DNA of 45,378 nucleotides, from contig JAFUCD010000005.1 of NCBI GenBank assembly GCA_017459865.1, positions 1 through 45,378 of the forward strand. The letters are read 5' to 3'. Below, one piece after another: positions 17,662 through 25,965 of the stretch. Each line of letters opens with the position of its first letter. Position 1 is the stretch's first letter. The stretch is from Oscillospiraceae bacterium. GTDB lineage: Bacteria; Bacillota_A; Clostridia; Oscillospirales; Oscillospiraceae. Under the pieces are notes generated by a model. The model did no database searches. It saw only the letters and a program-made list of their open reading frames with translations, and was not told the origin of the DNA. Made by a program: the position numbers and the translations under genes.

Positions 17662-17865
17662 TGCGCAAAACGAATTGTTCCGTTTGATCCCCGAAAACAT
17701 CCGCAGGCCGTTTCCTGCGGTTCTCCACACGTTCAAACCCTCACGCTCTCCCGCGCGCCCCGCGCGCCATGCGGAATGGAACTTGTGCTTGTGTTTTTTC
17801 TTGTTGTTTCTCTTCTTTTTTGGTTTTCTCTTTGTTTCTTCTTAAGGTTTTGAGATTTGCGACGG

Positions 17866-18252
17866 TCAGGTGAGTCCTGCCGCGCGCTTCGCCCGATAGA
17901 GTGTGGCGCGGGAGATGCCCATCTTTTCCGCGACCTTGTCCCAGCTCTGCTCCTGTACATAGAGCTCCTGCGCAAGCTCCAGATCCACCTTGGAGCGCGG
18001 TCTGCCGCCCTTTTCACCGTTGCCGTGCGCGGCGTAGTACCGGATATCGGCATACTCGATGTTCGTGATCATCTGCCGGATGATCGAGCACGCGGGATAG
18101 GGGAGTGACTCCACTTTGCGGCGATTGAGCCCGCATTCGATGAGATACCAAAGCAGATCGCCCTGTTCCTCATCGGGCGCGAGCGCGATCGCCTCGAGAA
18201 AGCTCTCGTAAAACACAAAGGCCTGCCGCGGCATCGACTTGATTTTCTCCAC
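17866..18252 (-). CDS. Small DUF6291-like protein with C-terminal helix-turn-helix
   Basis: A 128-residue protein. The N-terminal half (AFVFYESFLEAIALAPDEEQGDLLWYLIECGL) resembles the DUF6291 domain common in phage and mobile elements. The C-terminal end (SWDKVAEKMGISRATLYRAKRAAGL, about 103-127) is a resolvase-type helix-turn-helix. GTG 18252 follows AAAGGAGGTG. A consensus promoter and a palindrome lie just upstream, so it may regulate itself. It stands alone between the lipase and the permease. Role unknown; possibly a domesticated phage replication or regulatory protein. Confidence 0.75.
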   Translation of the reverse strand: MEKIKSMPRQAFVFYESFLEAIALAPDEEQGDLLWYLIECGLNRRKVESLPYPACSIIRQMITNIEYADIRYYAAHGNGEKGGRPRSKVDLELAQELYVQEQSWDKVAEKMGISRATLYRAKRAAGLT

Positions 18253-18273
18253 TGTTCAACACCTCCTTTCCGT

Positions 18274-18288
18274 ATTGCCTGAGGCAAT
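18274..18288. promoter_or_regulatory. Candidate operator palindrome of the DUF6291-like gene
   Basis: ATTGCCT-G-AGGCAAT, a 15-bp perfect palindrome, touches the -10 box of the minus-strand promoter and covers the expected start site. Confidence 0.55.
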
Positions 18289-18315
18289 TATACCACAAAA
18301 GAATCAATTTGTCAA
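18287..18315 (-). promoter_or_regulatory. Consensus promoter of the DUF6291-like gene
   Basis: On the minus strand: TTGACA (complement of 18310-18315), 17-bp spacer, TATAAT (complement of 18287-18292). Both boxes are perfect. Confidence 0.85.
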
Positions 18316-18362
18316 GATACTAAATGATTTAAAAATCTCTTTTTACAGACCTTTTCCGCGGC

Positions 18363-18392
18363 TTGACAAGCCCGGAAGCGTTCCGTTATACT
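18363..18392 (+). promoter_or_regulatory. Promoter of the amino-acid permease
   Basis: TTGACA at 18363-18368, 18-bp spacer, TATACT at 18387-18392, 31 bp before the start codon. Confidence 0.75.
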
Positions 18393-18422
18393 GATATCAG
18401 AAATCGATCAGGAGGCGTCTCT

Positions 18423-19580
18423 ATGGCGAATATCAAGGGAGAATCCCGTCTCACATTCTGGGAGGCTACGAGCATCATCATCGGCCACGGCGTCGGCTCG
18501 GGCATCCTGTCGGTGCCGTTTCTGGCGGCGCACAACAGCGTCCGCGAGATGCTGTTGATCCTCGTGTTCTGCTATCTGTTCAACCTCGTGCTGCATCTCA
18601 TTATCGCCGAGCTCAGCTACAACAACGGCGGCGCACAGTTCATCAGCTGTTTCGACGCGGAGCTGTTCTCGGGCAGACTGAAAAAGGTCTTCACGTGGGC
18701 GGCGTTCGTGCTGCTGGGCGTGAGCGTCATTTTCAATGTCAGCGCCTTTCTTACGGGTGCGGCGGCGGTGTTCCGCGAGTGGTTCGGGCTGCCGGATCTC
18801 GTCGGCGTGCTGATTTTTTATGTGATCGGCGCGGGCGTGGTGTTCGTGGGCATGAAGCTCGTCGGCGTCTGCGAAAAGCTCGCCGTCACGTCCATGGTCG
18901 CCGTCGTGGGCGTCCTGTTCGTCGCGACGCTGCTGCAGAAGACCGGCGCGCTGCCGACGGGCTTTCGCGGCGTGAAGAACGCGCTGGCGCTCTTCAGCAT
19001 GATCTCGTTTTCGCTCTCCGCCGTGATGAGCACGCCGCAGGTCGTCAAGGGCCTGGAGGGGGACGTGAAGCGCATCCGCGGCGCGATCGCCGCGGGGCTC
19101 GGCATCAACGCGGGGCTCATTTTCCTCATCACGCTCATGACGCTCCTCGGCGCGGGCGCGGACGTCACGGAGGACGGCGCGCTCGTGGATCTCGCCGGGC
19201 ACCTCGGCGGCTGGGTCGGCGTCGTGGGCTATGTGTTCACGCTGCTGGCGCTCGCGACGAGCTTCTGGGCGAACACGCTGAACCTGCGCGATATCGTGCA
19301 TGAGCAGACGAAGTGGGGTCTGCGCGTCAGCTGGCTTGCGGCGAGCGCGCCGTGCCTTGTCATCGCGCTGCTTGGTCTTGCGAGCTTCGTCGGCTTCACG
19401 CGCTTTGCCAGCGCCATCCAGGTCGTCACCGGCATCGGCATAATTTGGGCGTATCATCTGTCGAGAAAACGGACGGGCGCGTCGCCGCTTGTCGGAAAAT
19501 TCGGCACGCTGCCGTTCCAGCTGCTCGTGATCTTGATCACGCTGCTTGCCACGGTCGGCTCGTTCGTGTCCGTGGGGTGA
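18423..19580 (+). CDS. Amino acid permease (APC superfamily, aromatic/HAAAP-like)
   Basis: A 385-residue integral membrane protein with about 11 hydrophobic helices. The first helix (WEATSIIIGHGVGSGILSVPF, about residues 13-33) has the unwound Gly-rich pattern of APC transporters and resembles the hydroxy/aromatic amino-acid permease group. The ATG at 18423 follows AGGAGG; the longer frame from 18363 covers the promoter and is rejected. It is followed after 7 bp by an alpha/beta hydrolase gene, probably in one transcript. Substrate cannot be fixed from sequence. Confidence 0.87.
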   Translation: MANIKGESRLTFWEATSIIIGHGVGSGILSVPFLAAHNSVREMLLILVFCYLFNLVLHLIIAELSYNNGGAQFISCFDAELFSGRLKKVFTWAAFVLLGVSVIFNVSAFLTGAAAVFREWFGLPDLVGVLIFYVIGAGVVFVGMKLVGVCEKLAVTSMVAVVGVLFVATLLQKTGALPTGFRGVKNALALFSMISFSLSAVMSTPQVVKGLEGDVKRIRGAIAAGLGINAGLIFLITLMTLLGAGADVTEDGALVDLAGHLGGWVGVVGYVFTLLALATSFWANTLNLRDIVHEQTKWGLRVSWLAASAPCLVIALLGLASFVGFTRFASAIQVVTGIGIIWAYHLSRKRTGASPLVGKFGTLPFQLLVILITLLATVGSFVSVG

Positions 19581-19587
19581 GCGCGCG

Positions 19588-20496
19588 ATGAAACGGCTCC
19601 TTTGGCTTCCGGCGCTTGCCGCCCTCGGCTCGGCCGCGCTCACGGAGGAACTTTACGCCTATGTCTTCCTGCGGAGATCGTCGAAGCTTATCGCCGCGGC
19701 GCTGGACAGGCGCGGACACGCGCAGGACTATTACACCGCCCGCGACACGGCTGCCGCCGTCATGCGCGAGCGCGCGCAGCAGCGCTGGACGATCCGCTCC
19801 GATCGCGGCGAGCCGCTGCAGGGCTATTATTTCCCGGGCGGGGGCGTGGGCAGGCGCGTGGCGTTTGTTGTCCACGGCTACCGCTCCGAGCACGCCGATA
19901 CGGCGGGACGGTATTATGATTTTTACGCGCGGCGGGGCTTCGACCTCTTTTGCTGCGACCACACGGCGCACGGCGCGAGCGGGGGAGACAACATCGGCTT
20001 TTCCGTCCTGGAGACGGAAGACTGTCTCAAGTGGCTGGACGAGCTGATCCGCCGCCTCGGCCCGGAGGTCCAGATCGTGCTGCATGGCTTTTCGATGGGC
20101 GCGGCGACCGTCCTGCGGATGTCCGACCGACTCCCGGAGCAGGTGAAGCTCGTCATCGAGGACAGCGGCTTTGCCTCCGCCGAGGGGCAGCTGAAGGGAC
20201 AGCTCGGTCCGCTCTACCCGCTCATGCGGCGCTTGAATCGCCTCGCCGCGGGCTACGACCTCCGCGACGGCGACACAGCCCCCGCGCTCGCGCGGGCGAC
20301 GGTGCCGATCCTCTTCATCCACGGCACGGAGGACCGAACGGTCCCCTACGAAAACGGTCCCGTGCTGTACGAGTTCTACGCAGGCCCGAAGGCCAGCCTC
20401 TTCGTCCGGGGCGCGAAGCACATCGAGTCCTATCACGTCGCCCCCGAGGAATACGGAAACGCCGTCGACGGGATGATCGACGCGTATATAAACTAA
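19588..20496 (+). CDS. Membrane-anchored alpha/beta hydrolase
   Basis: A 302-residue protein with an N-terminal hydrophobic helix (residues about 4-20) and an alpha/beta hydrolase fold. VHGYRSEH provides the oxyanion loop, HGFSMGAAT has the nucleophile Ser169, FIHGTEDRTVPY holds the acid residue and AKHIESYH the histidine. It resembles the BAAT/peptidase S9-like hydrolases widespread in Firmicutes. The start ATG 19588 lacks a strong ribosome binding site, but the permease stop is only 7 bp upstream. Substrate unknown. A strong terminator follows. Confidence 0.85.
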   Translation: MKRLLWLPALAALGSAALTEELYAYVFLRRSSKLIAAALDRRGHAQDYYTARDTAAAVMRERAQQRWTIRSDRGEPLQGYYFPGGGVGRRVAFVVHGYRSEHADTAGRYYDFYARRGFDLFCCDHTAHGASGGDNIGFSVLETEDCLKWLDELIRRLGPEVQIVLHGFSMGAATVLRMSDRLPEQVKLVIEDSGFASAEGQLKGQLGPLYPLMRRLNRLAAGYDLRDGDTAPALARATVPILFIHGTEDRTVPYENGPVLYEFYAGPKASLFVRGAKHIESYHVAPEEYGNAVDGMIDAYIN

Positions 20497-20533
20497 CAAC
20501 AGGCGCACCGCTGCGTTGCGGTGCGCCTGTTGG
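20497..20533 (+). terminator. Terminator after the hydrolase gene
   Basis: AACAGGCGCACCGC (20498-20511) pairs perfectly with 20518-20531 across a TGCGTT loop. No long T run follows, so efficiency is uncertain. Confidence 0.7.
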
Positions 20534-20578
20534 CGTCTGTTTGGCAGCGTCAAGCGCCGCCGGAGTATATGCAAAAAA

Positions 20579-20599
20579 CGGGCGGATATCATCCGCCCG
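20579..20599. repeat. REP palindrome with adjacent second hairpin
   Basis: CGGGCGGATATCATCCGCCC plus G. It is followed by CCGGATCA and TGATCCGG arms (about 20597-20632), which make a second stem of the same size. Confidence 0.75.
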
Positions 20600-20658
20600 G
20601 ATCACGCAGTCTGCATGATCCGGGCGTTCGAATCTGTTAAAGTTGCTTTTCGGAGATG

Positions 20659-21534
20659 TTACGGCAGGGGACGCTTTTTTCTGCAGTCTGCCTTGTAGAG
20701 CGCAAGTGAGACAAAGTGAAGAGCAAAAAGGGCCGCAAGAAGAATCAGCAAGATCCATTCAACGATCGTATCGACGATGGTCGTCTGCAGCCATGTTTCG
20801 AAAGCGGGAATGTGTGACTCGAGCAAAGAGGAGACGAGCATCATAAGTAATGATAGCCCCAGCAACAAAAAAGCTGCTTTGCCTGTTTTCGTGGACAGCT
20901 CGATCTTTGCAAATCCGATAGCGTCCTTCGAAATGAAGTACATCAGCTCGTTGTTGTGCACCCACGCGGGATACCGGAGCACCACGCTTTGCCCATTGAA
21001 GGACACGCGTATGGTTCCGCCGGCTTTGGCAAGCGGGACCGAAAGATCGAGCTTGATCGGGCGCTCCGGCGAGCTCCCGTCAAACCGGGAAGCGCTCTGA
21101 GTCTTCAGAGCCTGCGGATATGGAAACTTATTTTTGTCATAATGCTTCAGCTCACAGGCCTTGCCTCCGGTCCCGGATGCGCCGCTGCGCGGAGCATTAC
21201 TTCCGTTTTGCATGACAGTACTTTGCTGCGGCGGTTTTTCAGAGGATTGTCTTGGCGGATCCTGAAAGATGAGCGTAATGCCGCCGTTCGGCTCGTGGAT
21301 GATGGTCGCCAGCTGTGCGGTTTTCTGCAGCTCCTGAACACGAGAGAGGCGCAGGGCGGCGTCTTTCACGCTTGCGCGGTCGGGATTTGTGGAGAACTGC
21401 AGCGTTGCCTGCCACAGGAGCGCGCCATTGTGAACGATTCGAACCGGATAGAGGACGGGCTGCTCTGTCTCGATCAGAGACGCCACATTGTGCTGCGAGA
21501 TCCTGCACAGCATCGGACCGATCGTCTGCGCCAC
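20659..21534 (-). CDS. Hypothetical protein with two C-terminal membrane helices
   Basis: No family was recognised. The 291-residue protein has a soluble N-terminal half with a low-complexity Ser/Gln/Pro linker (about 95-120), a second beta-rich part (SVPLAKAGGTIRVSFNGQSVVLRYP) and two hydrophobic segments near residues 220-240 and 255-280, followed by a Lys/Arg-rich end. The GTG at 21534 is preferred because GGGAGG ends 8 bases before it; GTG 21543 would overlap that site. Codon use is less GC-rich than its neighbours, a hint of separate origin. Not linked in an operon. Confidence 0.65.
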   Translation of the reverse strand: MAQTIGPMLCRISQHNVASLIETEQPVLYPVRIVHNGALLWQATLQFSTNPDRASVKDAALRLSRVQELQKTAQLATIIHEPNGGITLIFQDPPRQSSEKPPQQSTVMQNGSNAPRSGASGTGGKACELKHYDKNKFPYPQALKTQSASRFDGSSPERPIKLDLSVPLAKAGGTIRVSFNGQSVVLRYPAWVHNNELMYFISKDAIGFAKIELSTKTGKAAFLLLGLSLLMMLVSSLLESHIPAFETWLQTTIVDTIVEWILLILLAALFALHFVSLALYKADCRKKRPLP

Positions 21535-21630
21535 GGCTGCCACCTCCCGGTTTTTGATATGTAAAGTATATCAAATCCGCCGGGCACCGTCAAGCGGCAC
21601 AAGATCACCGGACAGGCGCGCGGGCATCCG

Positions 21631-22074
21631 TCATACGATCCCGCGCAGTTCTCCGTCCAGCGCCGTGCTGTGCACGTCGCCGCCGATCACGACGCCGTCA
21701 AAGATCCACAGCTGCACCACCTCCGGCGCCGCGCCGTCGCCTGTGGTGCGCTCGTAGGTCACGCCGGTCACGGTCCTTCCGGCGTATGGCTCCAGATCGA
21801 AGCCCTGCGCGCGCTGCACGGTGTTGTAGTCCTCCATCACGTCGTCGAACGGGTCCGGCAGCACGGTCTCAAATACAGTCTCGCTCTCCGGCTGAACGTC
21901 CCAGCCGAGGTCATGCAGGTACGCCACACGTCCGGCGGTCGTGTCGACGTGATAGTGCGCCGAGAGGATGCCGCGGCTCCCGACCGCGAGCACGAGTCCG
22001 GCAAGCCCCGTCGCCGCCAGTACGACCAACGCGCACAGACACCGGCGCGTCAGACGCGGCATTCGGATGCGCAT
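21631..22074 (-). CDS. DUF4830-like secreted or membrane-anchored protein
   Basis: A 147-residue protein with a basic N-terminus and a hydrophobic helix (about residues 13-31), followed by a DUF4830-like domain (AGRVAYLHDLGWDV, FDDVMEDYNTVQRAQGFDL, GRTVTGVTYE, ending with a beta-strand IFDGVVIGGDV). Such proteins are common and uncharacterised in Clostridia. ATG 22074 follows GGAGGTGG at ideal distance; the much longer open frame to 22914 is a shadow of the GC-rich rsuA gene. Divergent from the pseudouridine synthase gene. Confidence 0.82.
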   Translation of the reverse strand: MRIRMPRLTRRCLCALVVLAATGLAGLVLAVGSRGILSAHYHVDTTAGRVAYLHDLGWDVQPESETVFETVLPDPFDDVMEDYNTVQRAQGFDLEPYAGRTVTGVTYERTTGDGAAPEVVQLWIFDGVVIGGDVHSTALDGELRGIV

Positions 22075-22191
22075 CGAACCACCTCCGATCCTGTGAAAAT
22101 TCCCGCTATCCATCCTATTTTTCTTTTCCGCAGAATATGCTATAATAGGGCGATCATTCGAAAAGGATCCCGGAGGGAGGAAAACGCCTTG

Positions 22192-22911
22192 ATGCGTCTG
22201 GATAAGCTCGTTTCGCTCGCGGGGGGCGTCTCGCGTCAGGAGGCGCGGCGGCTCATCGCGTCCGGCGCGGTCGCGGTGGACGGCGAGACCGTCACGCAGC
22301 CCGACCGCAAGGTCGACGAGACCGCCGCCGCCGTCACACGCAGCGGCGCGCCGCTGCGCTGGCAGCGTTACCGGTATTTCATGATGGATAAGCCCGCGGG
22401 CGTGCTCACCGCGACGACCGACCGCGACCAGCAAACCGTTCTGGACCTGCTGCCGGAGGAGCTGCGGCGCTTGAAGCTCGTGCCCGCCGGACGGCTCGAC
22501 AAGGACACGACCGGGCTGCTGATCCTGACGAACGACGGAGACTATGTCCACCGCGTCATCTCGCCGCGCCACCATGTCCGAAAGGTCTATTATGCCGAGA
22601 CCGAGGGCATGCCCACCGAGGACGACGTGCGCCGCTTTTCCGCAGGCATGACGCTCGCGGACGGGACCGTGTGTCTGCCCGCGCTGCTGGAGCTGCTGCC
22701 GGAGCGGGGCGCGTGCCGCGTGACGCTCCGGGAGGGGAAGTATCATCAGGTCAAGCGCATGCTCGCCGCCTGCGGCACGCCCGTGCGCACGCTCCGCCGG
22801 ATGTCCATCGGAGCGCTGTTTTTGGACAATATGCTGAGACCGGGAGGTTACCGGGAGCTTACCGAGGCCGAGGCACAGGCGGTTTTTCTGGACGCAGAGC
22901 CGCAAAATTAA
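22192..22911 (+). CDS. rsuA: RsuA-family 16S rRNA pseudouridine synthase
   Basis: A 239-residue enzyme with an N-terminal S4 RNA-binding domain (MRLDKLVSLAGGVSRQEARRLIASG, VNG-like VDG at 34-36) and the RsuA/RluB catalytic motif GRLDKDTTGLL containing Asp103. RsuA makes pseudouridine 516 of 16S rRNA; RluB/E/F relatives act on 23S rRNA, so the exact target is inferred from length and class. ATG 22192 follows GGAGGGAGG. A TATAAT-like box (22141-22146) is close upstream. Confidence 0.88.
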   Translation: MRLDKLVSLAGGVSRQEARRLIASGAVAVDGETVTQPDRKVDETAAAVTRSGAPLRWQRYRYFMMDKPAGVLTATTDRDQQTVLDLLPEELRRLKLVPAGRLDKDTTGLLILTNDGDYVHRVISPRHHVRKVYYAETEGMPTEDDVRRFSAGMTLADGTVCLPALLELLPERGACRVTLREGKYHQVKRMLAACGTPVRTLRRMSIGALFLDNMLRPGGYRELTEAEAQAVFLDAEPQN

Positions 22912-22924
22912 CATTTTTATGATA

Positions 22925-22941
22925 GATTTTGTAACAAAATC
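22925..22941. promoter_or_regulatory. Perfect palindrome upstream of the CdaR-type gene
   Basis: GATTTTGT-A-ACAAAATC, 17 bp, in an AT-rich leader 45 bp before the promoter of the regulator gene. It may be an operator, or act as part of a terminator for rsuA (T-rich on either strand). Confidence 0.45.
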
Positions 22942-22984
22942 ACAATAATTCGAAAATTATTCACAAAAAACAACCATTTCTCTA

Positions 22985-23013
22985 TTGAAATTTGCACAGA
23001 AATAAGCTATTAT
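22985..23013 (+). promoter_or_regulatory. Promoter of the CdaR-type regulator
   Basis: TTGAAA at 22985-22990, 17-bp spacer, TATTAT at 23008-23013, leaving a leader of about 110 bases. Confidence 0.7.
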
Positions 23014-23127
23014 GTAAAACATAAAAAGTATACAAAAAAGAGGAGCACCACCGAATAACAGGCGGAACAGCTCCGGAGCTGATATCCGGGGCGCGCCGCC
23101 GCATGGATAGAGAGGAAGGACAAGAAT

Positions 23128-24222
23128 ATGTCGAGCAGAATTTTCCAGGGCGTTATCGTTCAGATGAAGGACGCGACCGATCGCTGCATCGGCGTCGTGG
23201 ATGAGCAGGGCTTCGTCATCGCGTGCAGCGAGCTCGCGACGATCGGCTCGCGGCTGGAGGACTTCCAGGCCGCGGTCAGTTCCGCGCCCGAGCCGCTGTT
23301 CAGCACCGCCGAGCGTACGTTCAGGATCCTCTCCGGCAGCAGCGCGCGTTTTGAGTATGCCGTGTTTGTCGAGGGGACCGACGCCACCGCGCGCAGCGTG
23401 TGCATCCTCGCCTCCGTCGGCATGCATGAGGCGAGCACGAACTTTGAAGAGAAGCACAACAAGGCGGCCTTTGTCAAGAACATCATCTCGGACAACATTC
23501 TGCCCGGGGACGTATATGTTCGCGCCAAGGAGCTGCATTTCACCACCGACGTGCCCCGCGCCGTGATCCTGATCCGCCAGCAGGAGGCGACCGACATCGC
23601 CGTGCTCGAGCTGGTGCAGAATCTGTTCCCCGACCGCCAGCATGACTTCGTGCTGAGCGTGAGTGAAAGCGACATCGTCGTGATCAAGCAGCTGCAGGAG
23701 GACGAACCCTCCGAGCAGGTCTGCGCGCTTGCGGAGAGCATCGAGCAGACGATCCGCTCCGAGCTGCACATCCGCTCCGTGATCGGCATCGGCACCACGG
23801 CCTATCATCTGCGCGAGCTTGCCGACCGCTACAAGGAGGCGCAGGTCGCCATCGAGGTCGGCCGCGTCTTTGAAGACGACAAGCCCGTCATCCACTACGA
23901 AAATCTCGGCATCGGCCGCATCATCTATCAGCTGCCGGTGACGCTCTGCGAGATGTTCCTTTCCGAGGCGTTCAAGAAAAACCCCATCGAGGCGCTCGAC
24001 GAGGACACGCTCGACACCATCAACAAATTCTTTGAAAACAACCTCAACGTCTCCGAAACGGCGCGCAAGCTGTACGTCCACCGCAACACGCTTGTGTACC
24101 GTCTGGAAAAGGTGAAAAAGATCACGGGTCTGGACCTGCGCGAGTTTGAAGACGCCATCCTCTTCAAGGTCGCCGTCATGGTCAAGCAGTACCTGAATTC
24201 GCAGAACAATACCAAGTTCTGA
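23128..24222 (+). CDS. CdaR/PucR-family transcriptional regulator
   Basis: A 364-residue protein. The N-terminal sugar-diacid-recognition-like domain (residues about 8-130) is followed by a GGDEF-like middle domain and a C-terminal PucR-type helix-turn-helix (ETARKLYVHRNTLVYRLEKVKKITG, about 309-335). CdaR controls sugar-diacid use in E. coli, but clostridial relatives sit beside ftsEX with no sugar genes, as here, so another signal is likely. It is 94 bp upstream of ftsE on the same strand. ATG 23128 follows AGAGGAAGGA. Confidence 0.87.
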   Translation: MSSRIFQGVIVQMKDATDRCIGVVDEQGFVIACSELATIGSRLEDFQAAVSSAPEPLFSTAERTFRILSGSSARFEYAVFVEGTDATARSVCILASVGMHEASTNFEEKHNKAAFVKNIISDNILPGDVYVRAKELHFTTDVPRAVILIRQQEATDIAVLELVQNLFPDRQHDFVLSVSESDIVVIKQLQEDEPSEQVCALAESIEQTIRSELHIRSVIGIGTTAYHLRELADRYKEAQVAIEVGRVFEDDKPVIHYENLGIGRIIYQLPVTLCEMFLSEAFKKNPIEALDEDTLDTINKFFENNLNVSETARKLYVHRNTLVYRLEKVKKITGLDLREFEDAILFKVAVMVKQYLNSQNNTKF

Positions 24223-24258
24223 GCCTGATTTTTCACCGATAGATCACTGGCAAATACG

Positions 24259-24286
24259 CTGCTGCCCCCGATACGGGGGCGGCAGT
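24259..24286 (+). other. GC-rich hairpin between regulator and ftsE
   Basis: CTGCTGCCCCCG-ATA-CGGGGGCGGCAG forms a long stem with a three-base loop. No T tract follows; it could be a processing or partial termination site that separates the regulator from ftsEX expression. Confidence 0.45.
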
Positions 24287-24316
24287 AGTGTCTGTCATTA
24301 AATTGGAGGACATCTT

Positions 24317-25060
24317 ATGGTTCAGATGAACGGAGTCAAGATGGTCTATGACTCCTCGAAGACCGTCGCGCTCGAGGACGTGTCGTTCACGATCAACGAG
24401 GGCGAGTTCGTCTTCCTGGTCGGCCCCTCGGGGTCCGGCAAGACGACCATCATCAAGCTCATCACCGGAGAGGTCAGGGCAGCGGAGGGCATCATCGATG
24501 TCAACGGCTTCGATATGATGAAGATCCGCCGCCGCAAGCTGCCGAAGCTGCGCCGCACGCTGGGCGTTATCTTTCAGGACTTCCGCCTGATCGATAAAAT
24601 GACGGTGTATGAAAATGTGGCGTTCGCCATGCGCATCGTCGGCGCGTCCAACCGCGAGATCCGCAAGCGCGTGCCGCAGGTGCTCGAGCTCGTCGGTCTC
24701 GACGGGCGCGAGAAGCGCAGCCCCTCGGAGCTGTCCGGCGGCGAGCAGCAGCGCGTCGCCATCGCCCGAGCGCTGGTGAACAACCCCAGCATGATCATCG
24801 CCGACGAGCCGACCGGAAACCTTGACCCGGCGCGCAGTCTGGAGCTGATGCTCCTGCTGGAGAAGATCAACGAGCTCGGCACGACCGTGCTCGTCGTCAC
24901 GCACGAAAAAGAGCTCGTCAACGCCTTCGACAAGCGCGTCATTTCCCTGGAGGAGGGGCGCATCGTTGGCGACGGCATGGACGGCTACTACGGCTACGAC
25001 CCCGAGCGCCTGCAGGAGGCGCACGCGGCCGCGCACGGCGAGAAAGGAGAGGATGACTGA
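24317..25060 (+). CDS. ftsE: Cell division ATP-binding protein FtsE
   Basis: ATPase of the FtsEX complex, which couples ATP hydrolysis to activation of peptidoglycan hydrolases at the septum. Walker A GPSGSGKT 36-43, Q-loop Gln87, signature LSGGEQQR 139-146, Walker B IIADEPTG 160-167, H-loop His196. At 247 residues it has about 20 extra at the C-terminus (YYGYDPERLQ plus charged tail) compared with E. coli FtsE. ATG 24317 follows GGAGG. Its stop overlaps the ftsX start by one base (TGATGA). Confidence 0.96.
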   Translation: MVQMNGVKMVYDSSKTVALEDVSFTINEGEFVFLVGPSGSGKTTIIKLITGEVRAAEGIIDVNGFDMMKIRRRKLPKLRRTLGVIFQDFRLIDKMTVYENVAFAMRIVGASNREIRKRVPQVLELVGLDGREKRSPSELSGGEQQRVAIARALVNNPSMIIADEPTGNLDPARSLELMLLLEKINELGTTVLVVTHEKELVNAFDKRVISLEEGRIVGDGMDGYYGYDPERLQEAHAAAHGEKGEDD

Positions 25061-25938
25061 TGAGCCGCTTCTTTTATCTGCTGTGGCAGGGCGTGAAGAA
25101 CATCTTCACCCACGGCATCATGTCCTTTGCCTCGGTCGCCGTTATCACGGCGTGCCTCGTTATCATGGGCGCCCTGTCGCTCATCACGTGGAACATCAAC
25201 GCCATGATCAACGAGATGCAGAATCAGAACAAGGTCATCGCCTACATCGACGAAAATCTCTCCGAGGAGGACGCCCGCGCGCTGCAGAGCCAGATCGACG
25301 CCGTTGTCAACACCGAGTCCGTCGAGTTCGTCACGCGCGAGGAGGCCATGGAGAATTTCGAGTCCGACTATGACGACACGCTCTTTGAGACGATCGATTC
25401 CTCCGTGTTCCGTCACCGCTATGTGATCACGCTGGACGATATCTCCCAGATGAAGGACACGCAGGCCGCCCTGCAGGCGATCGACGGCGTGGCCGACGTC
25501 AACGCGCATCTGGACTATGCGCAGAAATTCATCACCTTCCGCAACATCGTCTCCATCGTCTCGATCGTGCTGGTCGGCGTGATGCTGCTGGTGAGTCTGT
25601 TCATCATGACCAACACCATCAAGCTCGGCGCCTTCACCCGCAAGGACGAGATCGCCATCATGAAGATCGTCGGTGCGACGAACCGGTTCATCCGCTTCCC
25701 ATTCGTCATTGAGGGTCTGCTCCTCGGCGCGGTCGGCGGCGGTCTGGCCTATCTGATCGTCGGCGGTCTGTACACCGTGGCAAAGCGCCGTCTCATGACG
25801 ACGATGATCGCGGGCCTGTTCACGATGGTGCCGCTGCATACCGTTATGCTCCCCATGCTCGTCGCGTTCTTTGGCATCGGCATCCTCGTCGGTGTGATCG
25901 GCGGCGTGAGCGCCATCCGGAGCTACTTAAAGGTCTGA
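25060..25938 (+). CDS. ftsX: Cell division membrane protein FtsX
   Basis: A 292-residue MacB-like permease. One membrane helix near residues 22-43, an extracellular loop to about 165 (interacts with hydrolase activators in known systems), then three helices near 168-192, 222-245 and 255-285. IKLGAFTRKDEIAIMKIVGATNRFIRFPF is the conserved coupling region for FtsE. Translationally coupled to ftsE and followed by an M23 coiled-coil protein gene, its likely partner. Confidence 0.95.
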   Translation: MSRFFYLLWQGVKNIFTHGIMSFASVAVITACLVIMGALSLITWNINAMINEMQNQNKVIAYIDENLSEEDARALQSQIDAVVNTESVEFVTREEAMENFESDYDDTLFETIDSSVFRHRYVITLDDISQMKDTQAALQAIDGVADVNAHLDYAQKFITFRNIVSIVSIVLVGVMLLVSLFIMTNTIKLGAFTRKDEIAIMKIVGATNRFIRFPFVIEGLLLGAVGGGLAYLIVGGLYTVAKRRLMTTMIAGLFTMVPLHTVMLPMLVAFFGIGILVGVIGGVSAIRSYLKV

Positions 25939-25965
25939 TCCCAGCCTCAAAGGAGGTACTTACCA

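Noticed and set aside
17662..17865. Pyrimidine-rich stretch (about 17785-17845) as a gene or RNA
   Set aside because: Between convergent genes, with no stable fold or reading frame; at most part of termination signals.
21631..22914. 427-codon minus-strand frame covering rsuA
   Set aside because: Only the part up to the ATG at 22074 has a ribosome binding site and a recognisable domain; the remainder is antisense to rsuA.
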